This document shows, one piece after another, positions 13,019-22,529 of a DNA stretch of 64,000 nt. Made by a program: the position numbers and the translations under genes. Source of the stretch: Anoplolepis gracilipes (lineage: Eukaryota > Arthropoda > Insecta > Hymenoptera > Formicidae); the NCBI RefSeq assembly GCF_047496725.1, contig NC_132986.1:8156031-8220030 (forward strand). The letters are read 5' to 3'. The notes below the pieces were generated by a model. The model saw only the letters and a program-made list of their open reading frames with translations. It did not search any database and was not told where the DNA came from. Each line of letters opens with the position of its first letter. The first letter of the stretch is position 1.

Positions 13019-14130
13019 GGCTACGTTTCAGCGACTCCTTCCGCCCAACGAGCTGCGTTTCGCGCCCGGCTAAGTGCTGTTTACGAGACGGATGAGCTAA
13101 AAGAGGGACCGAGGGGAGCCGTCTCATTGCTCGACTGGGAAAAGGATCGTTTGCTCGGTAAACGATTCCGATTTCTATCCGACGGATGTTTATACATGAA
13201 TCGTTAGAAGATGACGTATTAAATTCTAATAAATAATATCTTTCTCGTCTTGAAAAAAAATGAGATTCAAGCACGTGCGTGTAAAGTTTATATATTTTAT
13301 AAATTAATTCTTTTTATTATGACTTTGTAAAAGGCAAGATATAAAATGTTTTTTTAAAATGCATCGTTTCTTGATATCGAGACGGCACGTGGCTAGAAAA
13401 AAAATATAAATATGTATTATATTTATTATTCATAAGAGAAGAAGATATTTGCATAAGATAAAAAAAAAGATCGCCGTCGCGTCGTCCGATGCAGAACGTT
13501 GCTTCGTGGGCGAAATTGACAGGTGCTGACAGGTGGTCGTAATTTTCTGCCATAAGATTCCAACGAAATCTCTAGTCACCGTAACGATATCGATAAATTC
13601 ATTAACCGCTTACACGTGTCTGCATCTTTTGCAACTTTTTCGCGCGTGCACGTTACAAGGTCTGCAGGATGTTCTCGGGGACGTTCCTCGTGCACGATAA
13701 AGATTATTCACTTCTTTTGAATCTGTGCAGTCACGCAATAATGCTAAGTCATCTCGGATTGAATTTAAAGCGAACTTTGAATTTCGTTCCAACTGAATTC
13801 CACTGTAAGAAAATTCAATTCCAAAAAGATCGGCAATCTATATATATATATATAAGAGATTTAAAAGAATGTTTTAAAAGATCAGAAATAATTATATATT
13901 TTGAAAGATTTTCTCATGATAAAAAAATGATGTGATATTGGAAATATTGGCAAATTTGCATTACATACATATTTCTAGAAGATGGAGAGGAAGCTATTTG
14001 TTAGACATTGATGATATGCATTTCTAAGATTAAGCGCGATCCAAATGCAATCACAATGCAACACATACACGCACGCACACACGAGAGCATTCTCCGGAAT
14101 ATCCGAATGAGCACTCAAGGTAAAACCGCG
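13019..14130. other. Noncoding DNA between the element A copies
   Basis: AT-rich, with octamers ATTTGCAT at 13447-13454 and 13954-13961 and a short TA run near 13841-13852. A minor frame at 13669-13935 has no recognised domain. Nothing coding supported. Confidence 0.45.
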
Positions 14131-14220
14131 GGGTCAGGGTCATAGGTGCAGTTACGTCGGAATTGGACATTATTTTCAGCGAGTACTGGCCACTTAACTT
14201 AGGCGTGCGCGCGTGTGCAC
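14131..14220 (+). repeat. Duplicated element A, copy 2
   Basis: Diverged second copy of the 12946 element, about 1185 bp downstream. It has GGGTCAGGG at 14131-14139, TAGGTGCA at 14143-14150 and GACATTATTTT at 14166-14176, then about 14 extra bases, then CACTTAACT and GTGCAC at 14215-14220. The CGTCGGAATT arm again faces a degenerate partner (CTTAACTTAGGCG). Confidence 0.7.
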
Positions 14221-15460
14221 GTATGTGCGTGTCATAGGTCCTATTATTGCGGCCACTTGGTGCCGGAATGATGACACTAGTCTGCCCGCTACTCAGTTCG
14301 TACTACAAGAGAGAAAAAGAGAATACAATAGAATACGGCTCGGTCCATTTTCAAACCTCTTTTGGCGCTACTTTATGACACTGCTTTATTCGAACTTAAA
14401 ATTTTTCGCCAACTACGTAAGTATTTATTCAATAAGATACAATATTCAACACAACTCGAACAAAATTCTACAAGCTATAGAAAAATTTATTAAATCAATT
14501 TGCAATCTTCGTCCGTTGCAACGGACAAGACTCGCGAACGATAACAAGGTGGCAAAAAGCTTCGTAAGTGAACGTTTGACATCAGATCATACATGACGCG
14601 GATCTTTGCGAAATCAGTCCGATCGCAGATGGAATCCGAGATATTGTATAATATATTGACAGACCGTGTCATATAGTAAAATATTTTTCCACTTCGTATA
14701 TATCCTTTTCTCTCGTTCCTTCCCGCCCCCTCCGTTACTGAAGAATATAGCCACGAGCAATAGGACGGTTATAAAACGTGGCTGACGCATCAAATATAAT
14801 ACCATAAAGGCAAATCCGCTATATAAGAGACCATGGATGTTGCGGACAATCTTACATATACATATACAAATACATATATATATATATATATATATATGCA
14901 ACGCTCGACTGTGCCACAAGTTTAGATGTAAAATCATCGAACAAAGCTATCAAAATACCAACAGTTCTGCGAGGAAAAAAAAAATGAAGGCCCAGTTACG
15001 GTTAGAAAAAAGAGGCTGTCCGCATCCGCGAGTCGAACAGAGTGAAAGGGGAACGCGGTAGTAAAGTCGATTGGAGCATCGATAAAATTGAGAATGCACG
15101 CAGTCTGCCGCTTTTAATGAATGAACGTCTCGTGAATATAGTAACGGCAGGGGGGAGTTCGGGGCACCGCGAGGAGACAGGGGATGAGAAGGGGTACACG
15201 AAGAACGGCGAGAAACGAGAGGAGCGGGGGCGGGGGCGGGGAGGGGGAGGGGGGGCCGAGTGTACGTATATGTGTTCGCACACACGCTCTCACGTACGGC
15301 GGAGTTTAACGTTGTGTACTGTCGGGACGTAGCCGGAACGGATAGCGGTGGTGGCGACGGCGGCGGCGGCGACGCGGAGAGATCTACATAATGTTTATTA
15401 TGCTAACCTAGGCCAACGCGCTTGCATCAACAAGTGTTATATTATCATTCAAATAAAATG
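14221..15460. other. Noncoding; GC-rich G-tract segment at about 15200-15380
   Basis: Contains a TA/CA tract (14850-14897) and a G-rich plus-strand stretch at 15221-15260 made of GGGGGCGGGG-like runs. The overlapping frames encode Arg/Gly or Pro strings only. No gene supported. Confidence 0.45.
14874..14897. repeat. (AT)n microsatellite
   Basis: AT repeat following CATATACA-type DNA. Confidence 0.9.
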
Positions 15461-15563
15461 TTTTAATCTGCATACGTTTTATCGCCCTCCCGCGGGCATG
15501 CGGAATGCGACGCCGCGCCGGCACGAGACACGCGTTTCACACGCGGCACGGCAGACACGCGCC

Positions 15564-15571
<8 letters not shown>
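15461..15571 (+). repeat. Duplicated element C, copy 1
   Basis: Ordered blocks shared with 16154-16262: TTTTAATCTG (15461-15470), a TTTATCG core, CCCGCGGG (15489-15496), CGGCACG (15544-15550) and GTCACCG (15565-15571). Spacing between blocks agrees within about two bases, so the similarity is over roughly 110 bp rather than chance short words. It contains an 8-bp palindrome and homeodomain-type AT words. It ends at a GTC microsatellite. Confidence 0.6.

Positions 15572-15602
<31 letters not shown>
15571..15602. repeat. (GTC)n microsatellite
   Basis: Uninterrupted GTC repeat. It gives poly-Arg in overlapping frames, which should not be read as a protein. Confidence 0.95.
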
Positions 15603-16153
15603 TTGGCTCGTTTAAATGTCCGTCGAGCGAGCGGAATTCCTTCCGGGGCGGTTCCTCCGATGGCGATCTCGCGCGGGCCTTTCTTGGAAAGATTGATGAG
15701 AATTGTTTTCTTCACGTATATTATATCTCTCTTTAAGCGAATAAGCTTCTCCATAATAACTTTTACGATAATGCGATAAAGTTATATACGTGCGATTTAC
15801 ATATCTCATATGTGAAACTCTTTTTTCTTTTTTTTTTTTAACTTTTATATTAAACGTATTATGAATGTAAGACCCTTATTTTTTGTAAGTTTTCTCCTCA
15901 TTCGACGTATTAAAAATACATAAAGCAAAATGATCACCCTCCGGAGGCACGAATCCGCTCTCTCCAAAACCATAGAGGAACGTTCTTCGAGTTGTATAAT
16001 ACGATATTGTATTCAGAATTGGTCACTCAGAGACACTTTATCATCGCCCCGGCAGCAAACGGGACCTCCCGAAGGCAAAAACTTTACGGCAGATTTTCGA
16101 TTAGAGACGGAAAGAAGCCCGGCGAGATTTACGAAAAGTTTCCTAGCAAAGAG
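15603..16153. other. Noncoding DNA between the element C copies
   Basis: Mixed composition, with a poly-T-rich stretch near 15820-15840. Overlapping frames have no recognised features. Confidence 0.4.
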
Positions 16154-16262
16154 TTTTAATCTGAATGCGCTTTATCGGTCCCGCGGGTCGCGTCGTATAC
16201 GAAACGTACGCGAAAGTTCCGCGTTCCGACATGCGGCACGCGAGTGCGTGCACGTGTCACCG
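16154..16262 (+). repeat. Duplicated element C, copy 2
   Basis: Same orientation as copy 1 and 693 bp downstream. TTTTAATCTG is at 16154-16163, CCCGCGGG at 16180-16187, CGGCACG at 16234-16240 and GTCACCG at 16256-16262. Flanks outside these blocks are not visibly alike. Confidence 0.6.
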
Positions 16263-16431
16263 TACATGAGTATTATTAAAGGGACGCTTTGTGTGTGCCA
16301 CGAAATGTGGAAAAAAAGTCGACTCGTGGTGACTTGGTCCGCAATTTTAAGCGTGACGACACGAATCCGTGTGACACAATTTAATTAATGATACGCATGC
16401 TCGGTAACAACTGCGCGCGTAAGAGTGATTC

Positions 16432-16436
16432 GAGAG

Positions 16437-16467
<31 letters not shown>
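16432..16467. repeat. (GA)n microsatellite
   Basis: GA repeat with one GC interruption near 16439. Confidence 0.95.
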
Positions 16468-16471
<4 letters not shown>

Positions 16472-17029
16472 AAACGAAAGGGTCCAAAAGCACGCGCGAT
16501 CAATCACGCAACGATCCGTGTCGCGGTATGATAAAAGAAAACGAGGGTACGACACGATATAATATATATACATATATAAATAATAATTTGCAAATTTTTC
16601 CCAAGCCGTTCTTTTCAATATTTCCTCTGCTTTGTAATATTTTTTATTTTTGTTTCCGTAGCTTGAATGCTTCCAAAACAAGAAGAGGCGATGTACTAAC
16701 AATAAGCGATTTCAAACATATCGTCGAAGAAGATTATACTACGATTATCCGTGTTCATTTCGATCGTATACACGAGATATATCAAACCGCGAGATCTTTG
16801 CTTATAAATTCAACGATGCGATATAGAGAGATTATCTCAGCGATCGCTGGTATCGCAGCAACGAGAGCTCGTATATCCGAAGCAGACAGACTCTCACCTC
16901 CTCTCTATCTCACTCGCGGCTGATCCGGTAATCATCCTATTTATGTGTCTCTATCTCTCTGTATTTCCGTCTCTATGCCTCCACGCCTCTCCGGATTCGT
17001 CCCGCTCCCTCTGGACCATTCGCGCGACG

Positions 17030-17220
17030 ATCAGGGTGGGATCTTTCCGTGCCACCTGTGTGTCTTCATTATTCAGCAATGCAAATAGATTGCTGGAGAG
17101 CGCATTAGCATAATTAGATTCAATATTTGTAGCTTGTCACGCCGTTACTATAATTCATCATGGCGACCGCGTGTCTATCGCGGCGATTTGTCAGCCCGAT
17201 CTCATTTCGCAGGTGAAAAA
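17030..17220. promoter_or_regulatory. Candidate enhancer core with POU octamer, homeodomain and E-box words
   Basis: Seen: CACCTGT near 17052, octamer ATGCAAAT at 17079-17086, a CATAATTAG homeodomain word near 17109 and a CpG-rich 3' part at 17165-17215, in otherwise AT-rich desert. This mix is typical of developmental enhancers, but function is inferred only. Confidence 0.3.
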
Positions 17221-20120
17221 TGCATGATTAATACGTAACGCGGCTGCGGTGAAATTAGCGCGATCATCTTCCGTATATCCCGTGAAACATAACAGCTCTT
17301 CGATATAACCAGATGGTCCCTGCATTTAAAATGTGAATGTTGTGCGTCATGACTGCGCGAGTACTGAACGCTTCGAATGTTCACAAAAACGTGATGTGTG
17401 CAAATTAAGTTTTCAAACATCAGAAAGCGATCTGCAAGATGCACGACTATAATTGTCGTTATCATTTAACTGCAACTAGCAATATGAAAAGAAAAAAGTG
17501 TCATTCAGGAGACATTTTTCTCATCACACTTTAATAAATTTATTTAAAACTGTGACGAGCATTTCAAGTAAGAAATTTCAATTTTAATTTTAATAAAAAT
17601 ATGGAGGGATTTATATCTTTCGAATGATAAATGAATGAAAAAAGTAAATTACTTAATGAAGTGTTTACATCTGATATGCACTTTCTTAAGCGTGAACCAT
17701 CTACTATAAATTTGCGAGTTTAACGTTATTATTTTTTCCATAAATAACGATATTCTCATAAATAATTCAAGACAAATTTTGCTCGTACGCGAGGAAAATG
17801 CAGAAACAAGTCTAGACAGAAGGACATATCTGCGTTTCGATCTTAACTTTGCGAAAGACCGTTTCAAAGTCATAATTTTTTTGCGCAAACGTGGATTCTC
17901 AAGAATGGCATTGATCGCCCAAAGATGTACGATGACGACGGAACGACGAGTATTCCAAGTCAACACAAACATAGAATGGCTACAGTTAATAAATTTACCG
18001 AGTACAACAATAAAGACTTCTTTTCTTCGACGTTGTCTAATTTGCATGAGCAGGAAACACAGACAAAGTATCGTATAAGAAGAATTGATAGATCTGTCGC
18101 GTCATGCGCGATTGTTCGTGCTGGAGTTTGTCGTGCTCGTGACTCCATAACTTCTAACTCTCGCATCTACGTGTCAATCTGCGTCGCGATTTATCATAAA
18201 AGCTTCTTTATTATTTTTACATGAACACACACACATACACACATCCCGATAATTCTGGCTGTCTCGTGGCTGACGAATATGGGTCGCGTTTATGTCACGG
18301 CGTGTCAACTTGTCATTATATTATACGTTTCGCGTACGGAGTGCATTTCGCGAAGTCGAGACACATTTGTAATGCATGACACTCACAAGCATACTTTACT
18401 CCAAAGCGAGTAAAAAAATGATTTTGTCAGCACATGTAAACGCGTCTGGTGGAAGGTAGAGTCGGTTGCACGTGAGCTTCGCAAGTAATCGAGAAAAATT
18501 ATTTCCGACCCGCATAAAAACATATATAAAGATAACGTTTTATATCTCGATATTTTTAATGTATTAAAAAATATATTTTATATAATAAGCATTTTTTTTT
18601 TAACTTGGCGAAAATAAACCTCAACGTTGTCAACGAATTTCACAGGGTCTTTTCCAACAAATGTTTTCGGGTTAGTCAGTAGATCGTGGTGGACGTTTGC
18701 CCTCAATTAACTTTATAAGTGAGTAAGGAGGCGTAAGCCCGATCGTCCGTCAGTTCGTCCGTATCTCGATTGCATGAGATGTCCATTCTACAAGTGCCAA
18801 ATCTCACTATCGGGTGTTGGGCACATTTATTGACGTGTAATGAAGCTACAAAAGAGCGAAGAAACTTGCAGGATGCATCCAGATTATTTAAACGGAATGG
18901 CAATTTCGTTTGCATCGCATGCTTGCATAATGCACGTAGGTGTACATCTCTTTCTAAGGTGATATTGAAATATATTATTATATAATATAATATATTGAAA
19001 TATATGTATAAATTTAAATCATGGAATATTAAAATATATATAATAAATAAATTTTATATACATATATTATATATGCAATAATTACACAATATATATATAT
19101 ATATATTAATTCAGTACAAAATAAATGAATCATGAATTTGCAATATTATTCTTTTAACAATATTAAATGATACCTGTATAACAAAAAAATCTCGAAAGAG
19201 TTAAACATTAATTCTAAATTAAATGTCTTTACTCTGACGCGAGATAAAATTTCCCTAAATAACATGAACAATAACACGTAATTTTTTTAGTGAGATAATA
19301 TTTCCAATCAAGTTGCGCATATTGCGAGAAGGTCATCTCCTACGCTTTTACAATTCAGTCAAGCGCCGGTCCCTGTCGTTTTCGCAACCGAGCGCGTTTC
19401 CGCGGGCAGTGCATAAGTCAAGCAAATGTCGACGGATACTGACGGGATCTCGGCTACCTAAAAAAGCACGGTGCTCTCTCGGGAGAGAAACGCGCGTTCA
19501 ATCTTTATCGTGCTGCAACGCACACCTCGTTCGCACGCGTATGTGCACAAACACACGATGTACGCGTGTGTGTGTGCGCGCAAAATGAGAAAAGGAAGAA
19601 AAAAATATCGCGACGCGTACACATGGATAAGCCGAGTCCGCCCACGCGAGCGTGTACCGTACAAGAGGCGTATGTATATACGGCCGCATTCGTATGACGT
19701 GCGTTACACACACGTTACGCATGTATACGCACGTATGTAACGCGACACGTGGACGTACAGGTGTACGTTTCACGAGCGCATGCGTAGGCTCGTTTACTTA
19801 GCCAATGCCATACCTGAGTTATTTATCTGTCTTTTACCCGGCAGCGCCAGCCGAGAATGCCTCTATATACGAGCCAACACTCCTAGAGTGCCGTACGCGC
19901 GTGGGTCCCGAGTTGTTCAAGGCCTACCTGGTTGTGTTGCTGTCGGACACGCGCATGAGAGATCGCTCCTCTCTTTCCTTTCTTACGTCTGTCTCTCGAT
20001 CTCCACGTTTGTCTCCGTCACTTCGATCTCCCTCCTTGTTTCTTTTTTTCTCTCCTTTTTCCGTTTCTCTATGTTCCTCTCTCAATCCCTTTCGCCGAGG
20101 CCACTATGCAATTTCGCGAG
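17221..20120. other. Noncoding desert
   Basis: Octamer ATTTGCAT at 18040-18047 and a CACACACATACACAC stretch at about 18225. The segment 19310-19930 is CpG-rich, with many CGTACG/ACGTGT-like words and overlapping frames on both strands, none with recognisable domains. A short AT repeat lies at 19090-19106. Confidence 0.45.

Positions 20121-20147
<27 letters not shown>
20121..20147. repeat. Poly-A tract (27 A)
   Basis: Uninterrupted A run. The frame crossing it would start with poly-Lys and is not credible. No target-site duplication or retroposon body is evident. Confidence 0.9.
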
Positions 20148-20151
<4 letters not shown>

Positions 20152-20859
20152 GGTCAGAAAATATCGGCGAAAAAAATGATCGAAGAGAAGCGAACGAGGT
20201 TGCCGTAAGAACGAGGTATCTCCGAGGAATCTCCCACGAAGTGGATCCGGTACTTAACATCGACGAGTTCGCGCGACTTGATGGTCTCGAGTGGGACCAA
20301 GAACGAGCATTAGACGATGATGTCGATATGCGCCGATGTATTTTCGATCATGCCGAGTGGAGGATGTGTTGGGTTTGCGAAACTGACCTGCGTTTGCAAG
20401 AGATTCGAAAACAACGATGCATTATGCAGTATGACATTCTGAACTTAGATTTGTTTATAGATTCTTATATTGTTTGCTTATGGATTTACTTTTTCTTTTT
20501 TATTTTTCTTTTTTGCATTTATTTTAAAAAATAAAAAGTTTAAATATATGAATGCTCGAAAAAAGGGAAACAGCTTTGTTGTCGCTCAAATTCGTCCAAA
20601 ATTATTGCATTTTGTCGATTTTTATTCTATGAAGCTGCTATCTCTTAAAATCAAATGTCATGAGACGAAAAGTCGCAAGAAGTCGCACAAGAAAGAAACG
20701 GCGATTCGTTGCGGAGATACGTAAACGATAGATGAAGTCTCGCGTACGTGGCTTGCGCTCGCTCTCCGTAGCCGGATTGTTGAGTGACGTCAGCGTCACC
20801 GGAAATGGAATGTAGGTAGCGGTGCTTATTAAGCTTCAGAGCGCGAGAGAAGGAGAAAC

Positions 20860-20864
<5 letters not shown>
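20148..20864. other. Noncoding or undetermined; consensus CRE at 20785
   Basis: An acidic open frame runs through 20170-20440 but starts in the poly-A tract, has no recognised domain and continues into hydrophobic AT-rich sequence. A full TGACGTCA lies at 20785-20792 within the inverted repeat GTGACG-TCAG-CGTCAC. Confidence 0.35.

Positions 20865-20903
<39 letters not shown>
20865..20903. repeat. (GA)n microsatellite
   Basis: Uninterrupted GA repeat. Confidence 0.95.
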
Positions 20904-20904
<1 letters not shown>

Positions 20905-21032
20905 CAAAAAGAGAATGAGATAGAAAGAGCGGGGCGACCAGAGGGAGAGAAAGAGGTCTAGAGTGAAAAACGGGGAGAGGGAAGGATGGCGTTCAATTGT
21001 TTCCTCCGCACACGCGTGCCGCGTATGCACGT

Positions 21033-21056
21033 ACGTAGGTACGTACGTACCTACGT
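21033..21056. repeat. Perfect 24-bp palindrome built from ACGT/GTAC units
   Basis: All 12 base pairs match around the centre at 21044/21045. The half-site begins ACGTAGGT and the centre is GTAC-rich. It lies 69 bp upstream of element B copy 1. About 0.004 would be expected by chance in this window at equal base use, though local tetranucleotide repetition raises that. Confidence 0.9.
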
Positions 21057-21124
21057 CCGCTCGTCTATAGAAGAAGACGAGAAACGATGCCGTGCCACGC
21101 CGAAGACCCTAGTGTGGGCATCGG

Positions 21125-21188
21125 CTATTAAATCAATGCGCTGGTGTCAGGATCTGTTCACGCCTCGCTAATACACCCGTGGAATGTC
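21125..21188 (+). repeat. Duplicated element B, copy 1
   Basis: Ordered blocks shared with 22454-22529: the exact 15-mer CTATTAAATCAATGC (21125-21139), CACGCCTCGCTAAT (21159-21172; 13 of 14 match) and GGAATGTC (21181-21188). The TTAAATCAATG word resembles homeodomain or PBC-type sites. Confidence 0.6.
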
Positions 21189-22453
21189 AACGAGACGACT
21201 ACCTTGAGAGGAGGCTGTTGTTGCAATATGGAAGAAACTCGACAAAGTCAGAAGGGGTAAAATATTTCTTCTTCGGTGAAGAGAAATTTTAATTTAAGAC
21301 ACACGCGCTGAATGTGACGTAGAAATGTTAAAATAACTTGCAAAATATTTGGAGAACAATAGGATAATACGATTGTTTGTAAAATTAAATTCTGTGGATA
21401 TATCTTTATGGCAGTCTTTATAATCTGTTAATTTTGAACCCTCTGATGATTAAACTTAGCTAATAAAACTATTTTAAAACCAGTTTTAAACTCCGATAAA
21501 TTGGACATGTTAACATGTAAAGTTCTATATATTAATTACTTTGTCTGTTACGCTGAATCTAGGAAAATAATTACACATGTTTTGAACTAGTTTTCTCCAT
21601 TAAGTTGTTTGTGAAGGAGGAACGAATAAGGAAGAACGAGTAAATTTGCGAGACCGCACTCGAGAAAAATGCTTATTTAACCGATACTGGATAGAGTGCT
21701 TTGCGGTTTGGCGTATTATTCTCACATTTCCATTTCCTCGTCGCGTCATCTAACATATGCGCGAACAAGAACGACTGCGTCTACGCGTTCGTTACGCTCC
21801 GTATCCCTCGAGAGAAGCGCAGACATTAAGGGAGCGGCGAAATGTTCGTCAATAACTAATTAACAGAAGTAACGACAATTTGCGAGGCTCGAGCGACATG
21901 CTCGACAGGCGAACGAGAGCTTCTACGCGCGTGCATATCCCATAATTAAGGCCAGCGTTATCTTGTCGCGCGTACACGTTATCTTTCACTCGTTTCTCAT
22001 CGTTACACAGCCTTACGCAGTTTTCCTTATGCAAAGAAAAAAATATCTTGTAAGTAATTTCAAAGAAGTAAGTATATAAAATATGTCATATATATATATA
22101 TATATATATATATGTAAATTTAAAAAAACATATAAAAATTGTAAAACAATATAAAAATATATATATTAGAAATGATCTTTTTATTTTTAAATATTTTGCC
22201 TGTTTTGCCTGAAACAGCTTGTATGAATGGCAGCGAAATGTCGAAAGCTGTTCACACTTGCAAGTGTATGTACACGCGCGGAATGTCAATGAAGAAAGAT
22301 CGACGGTAGTGATGGAAGAGATGAAGATCCAGAGGAGACGCGCGAGAGGTGTCGCTAGGTATAATTATGGGTATTCCAGATAAGGCCGAGTAACATGTAC
22401 CGACTTCGTATGGCTACTGGTCTCTTGTACGTGCGGCCACCTTTATCAATCGA
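21189..22453. other. Noncoding DNA between the element B copies
   Basis: AT-rich at 21240-21600, mixed at 21600-22030, with an AT repeat at 22088-22113. No credible frame. Confidence 0.45.
22088..22113. repeat. (AT)n microsatellite
   Basis: AT dinucleotide repeat. Confidence 0.9.
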
Positions 22454-22529
22454 CTATTAAATCAATGCAGTGCCGACCGATCGTAGCACGGCGTACACGC
22501 CTCACTAATGCGCGATCCCGAGGAATGTC
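22454..22529 (+). repeat. Duplicated element B, copy 2
   Basis: Same order and orientation 1329 bp downstream of copy 1: the 15-mer at 22454-22468, CACGCCTCACTAAT at 22496-22509 and GGAATGTC at 22522-22529. Block spacing is slightly longer than in copy 1 (42 and 26 against 34 and 22). Confidence 0.6.

Noticed and set aside
15348..15779. 143-codon frame with poly-Arg
   Set aside because: Poly-Arg comes from the GTC repeat; the frame also crosses duplicated element C.
20106..20534. Acidic frame starting in poly-A
   Set aside because: Its start would be poly-Lys from 27 A; no domain; ends in AT-derived hydrophobic sequence.
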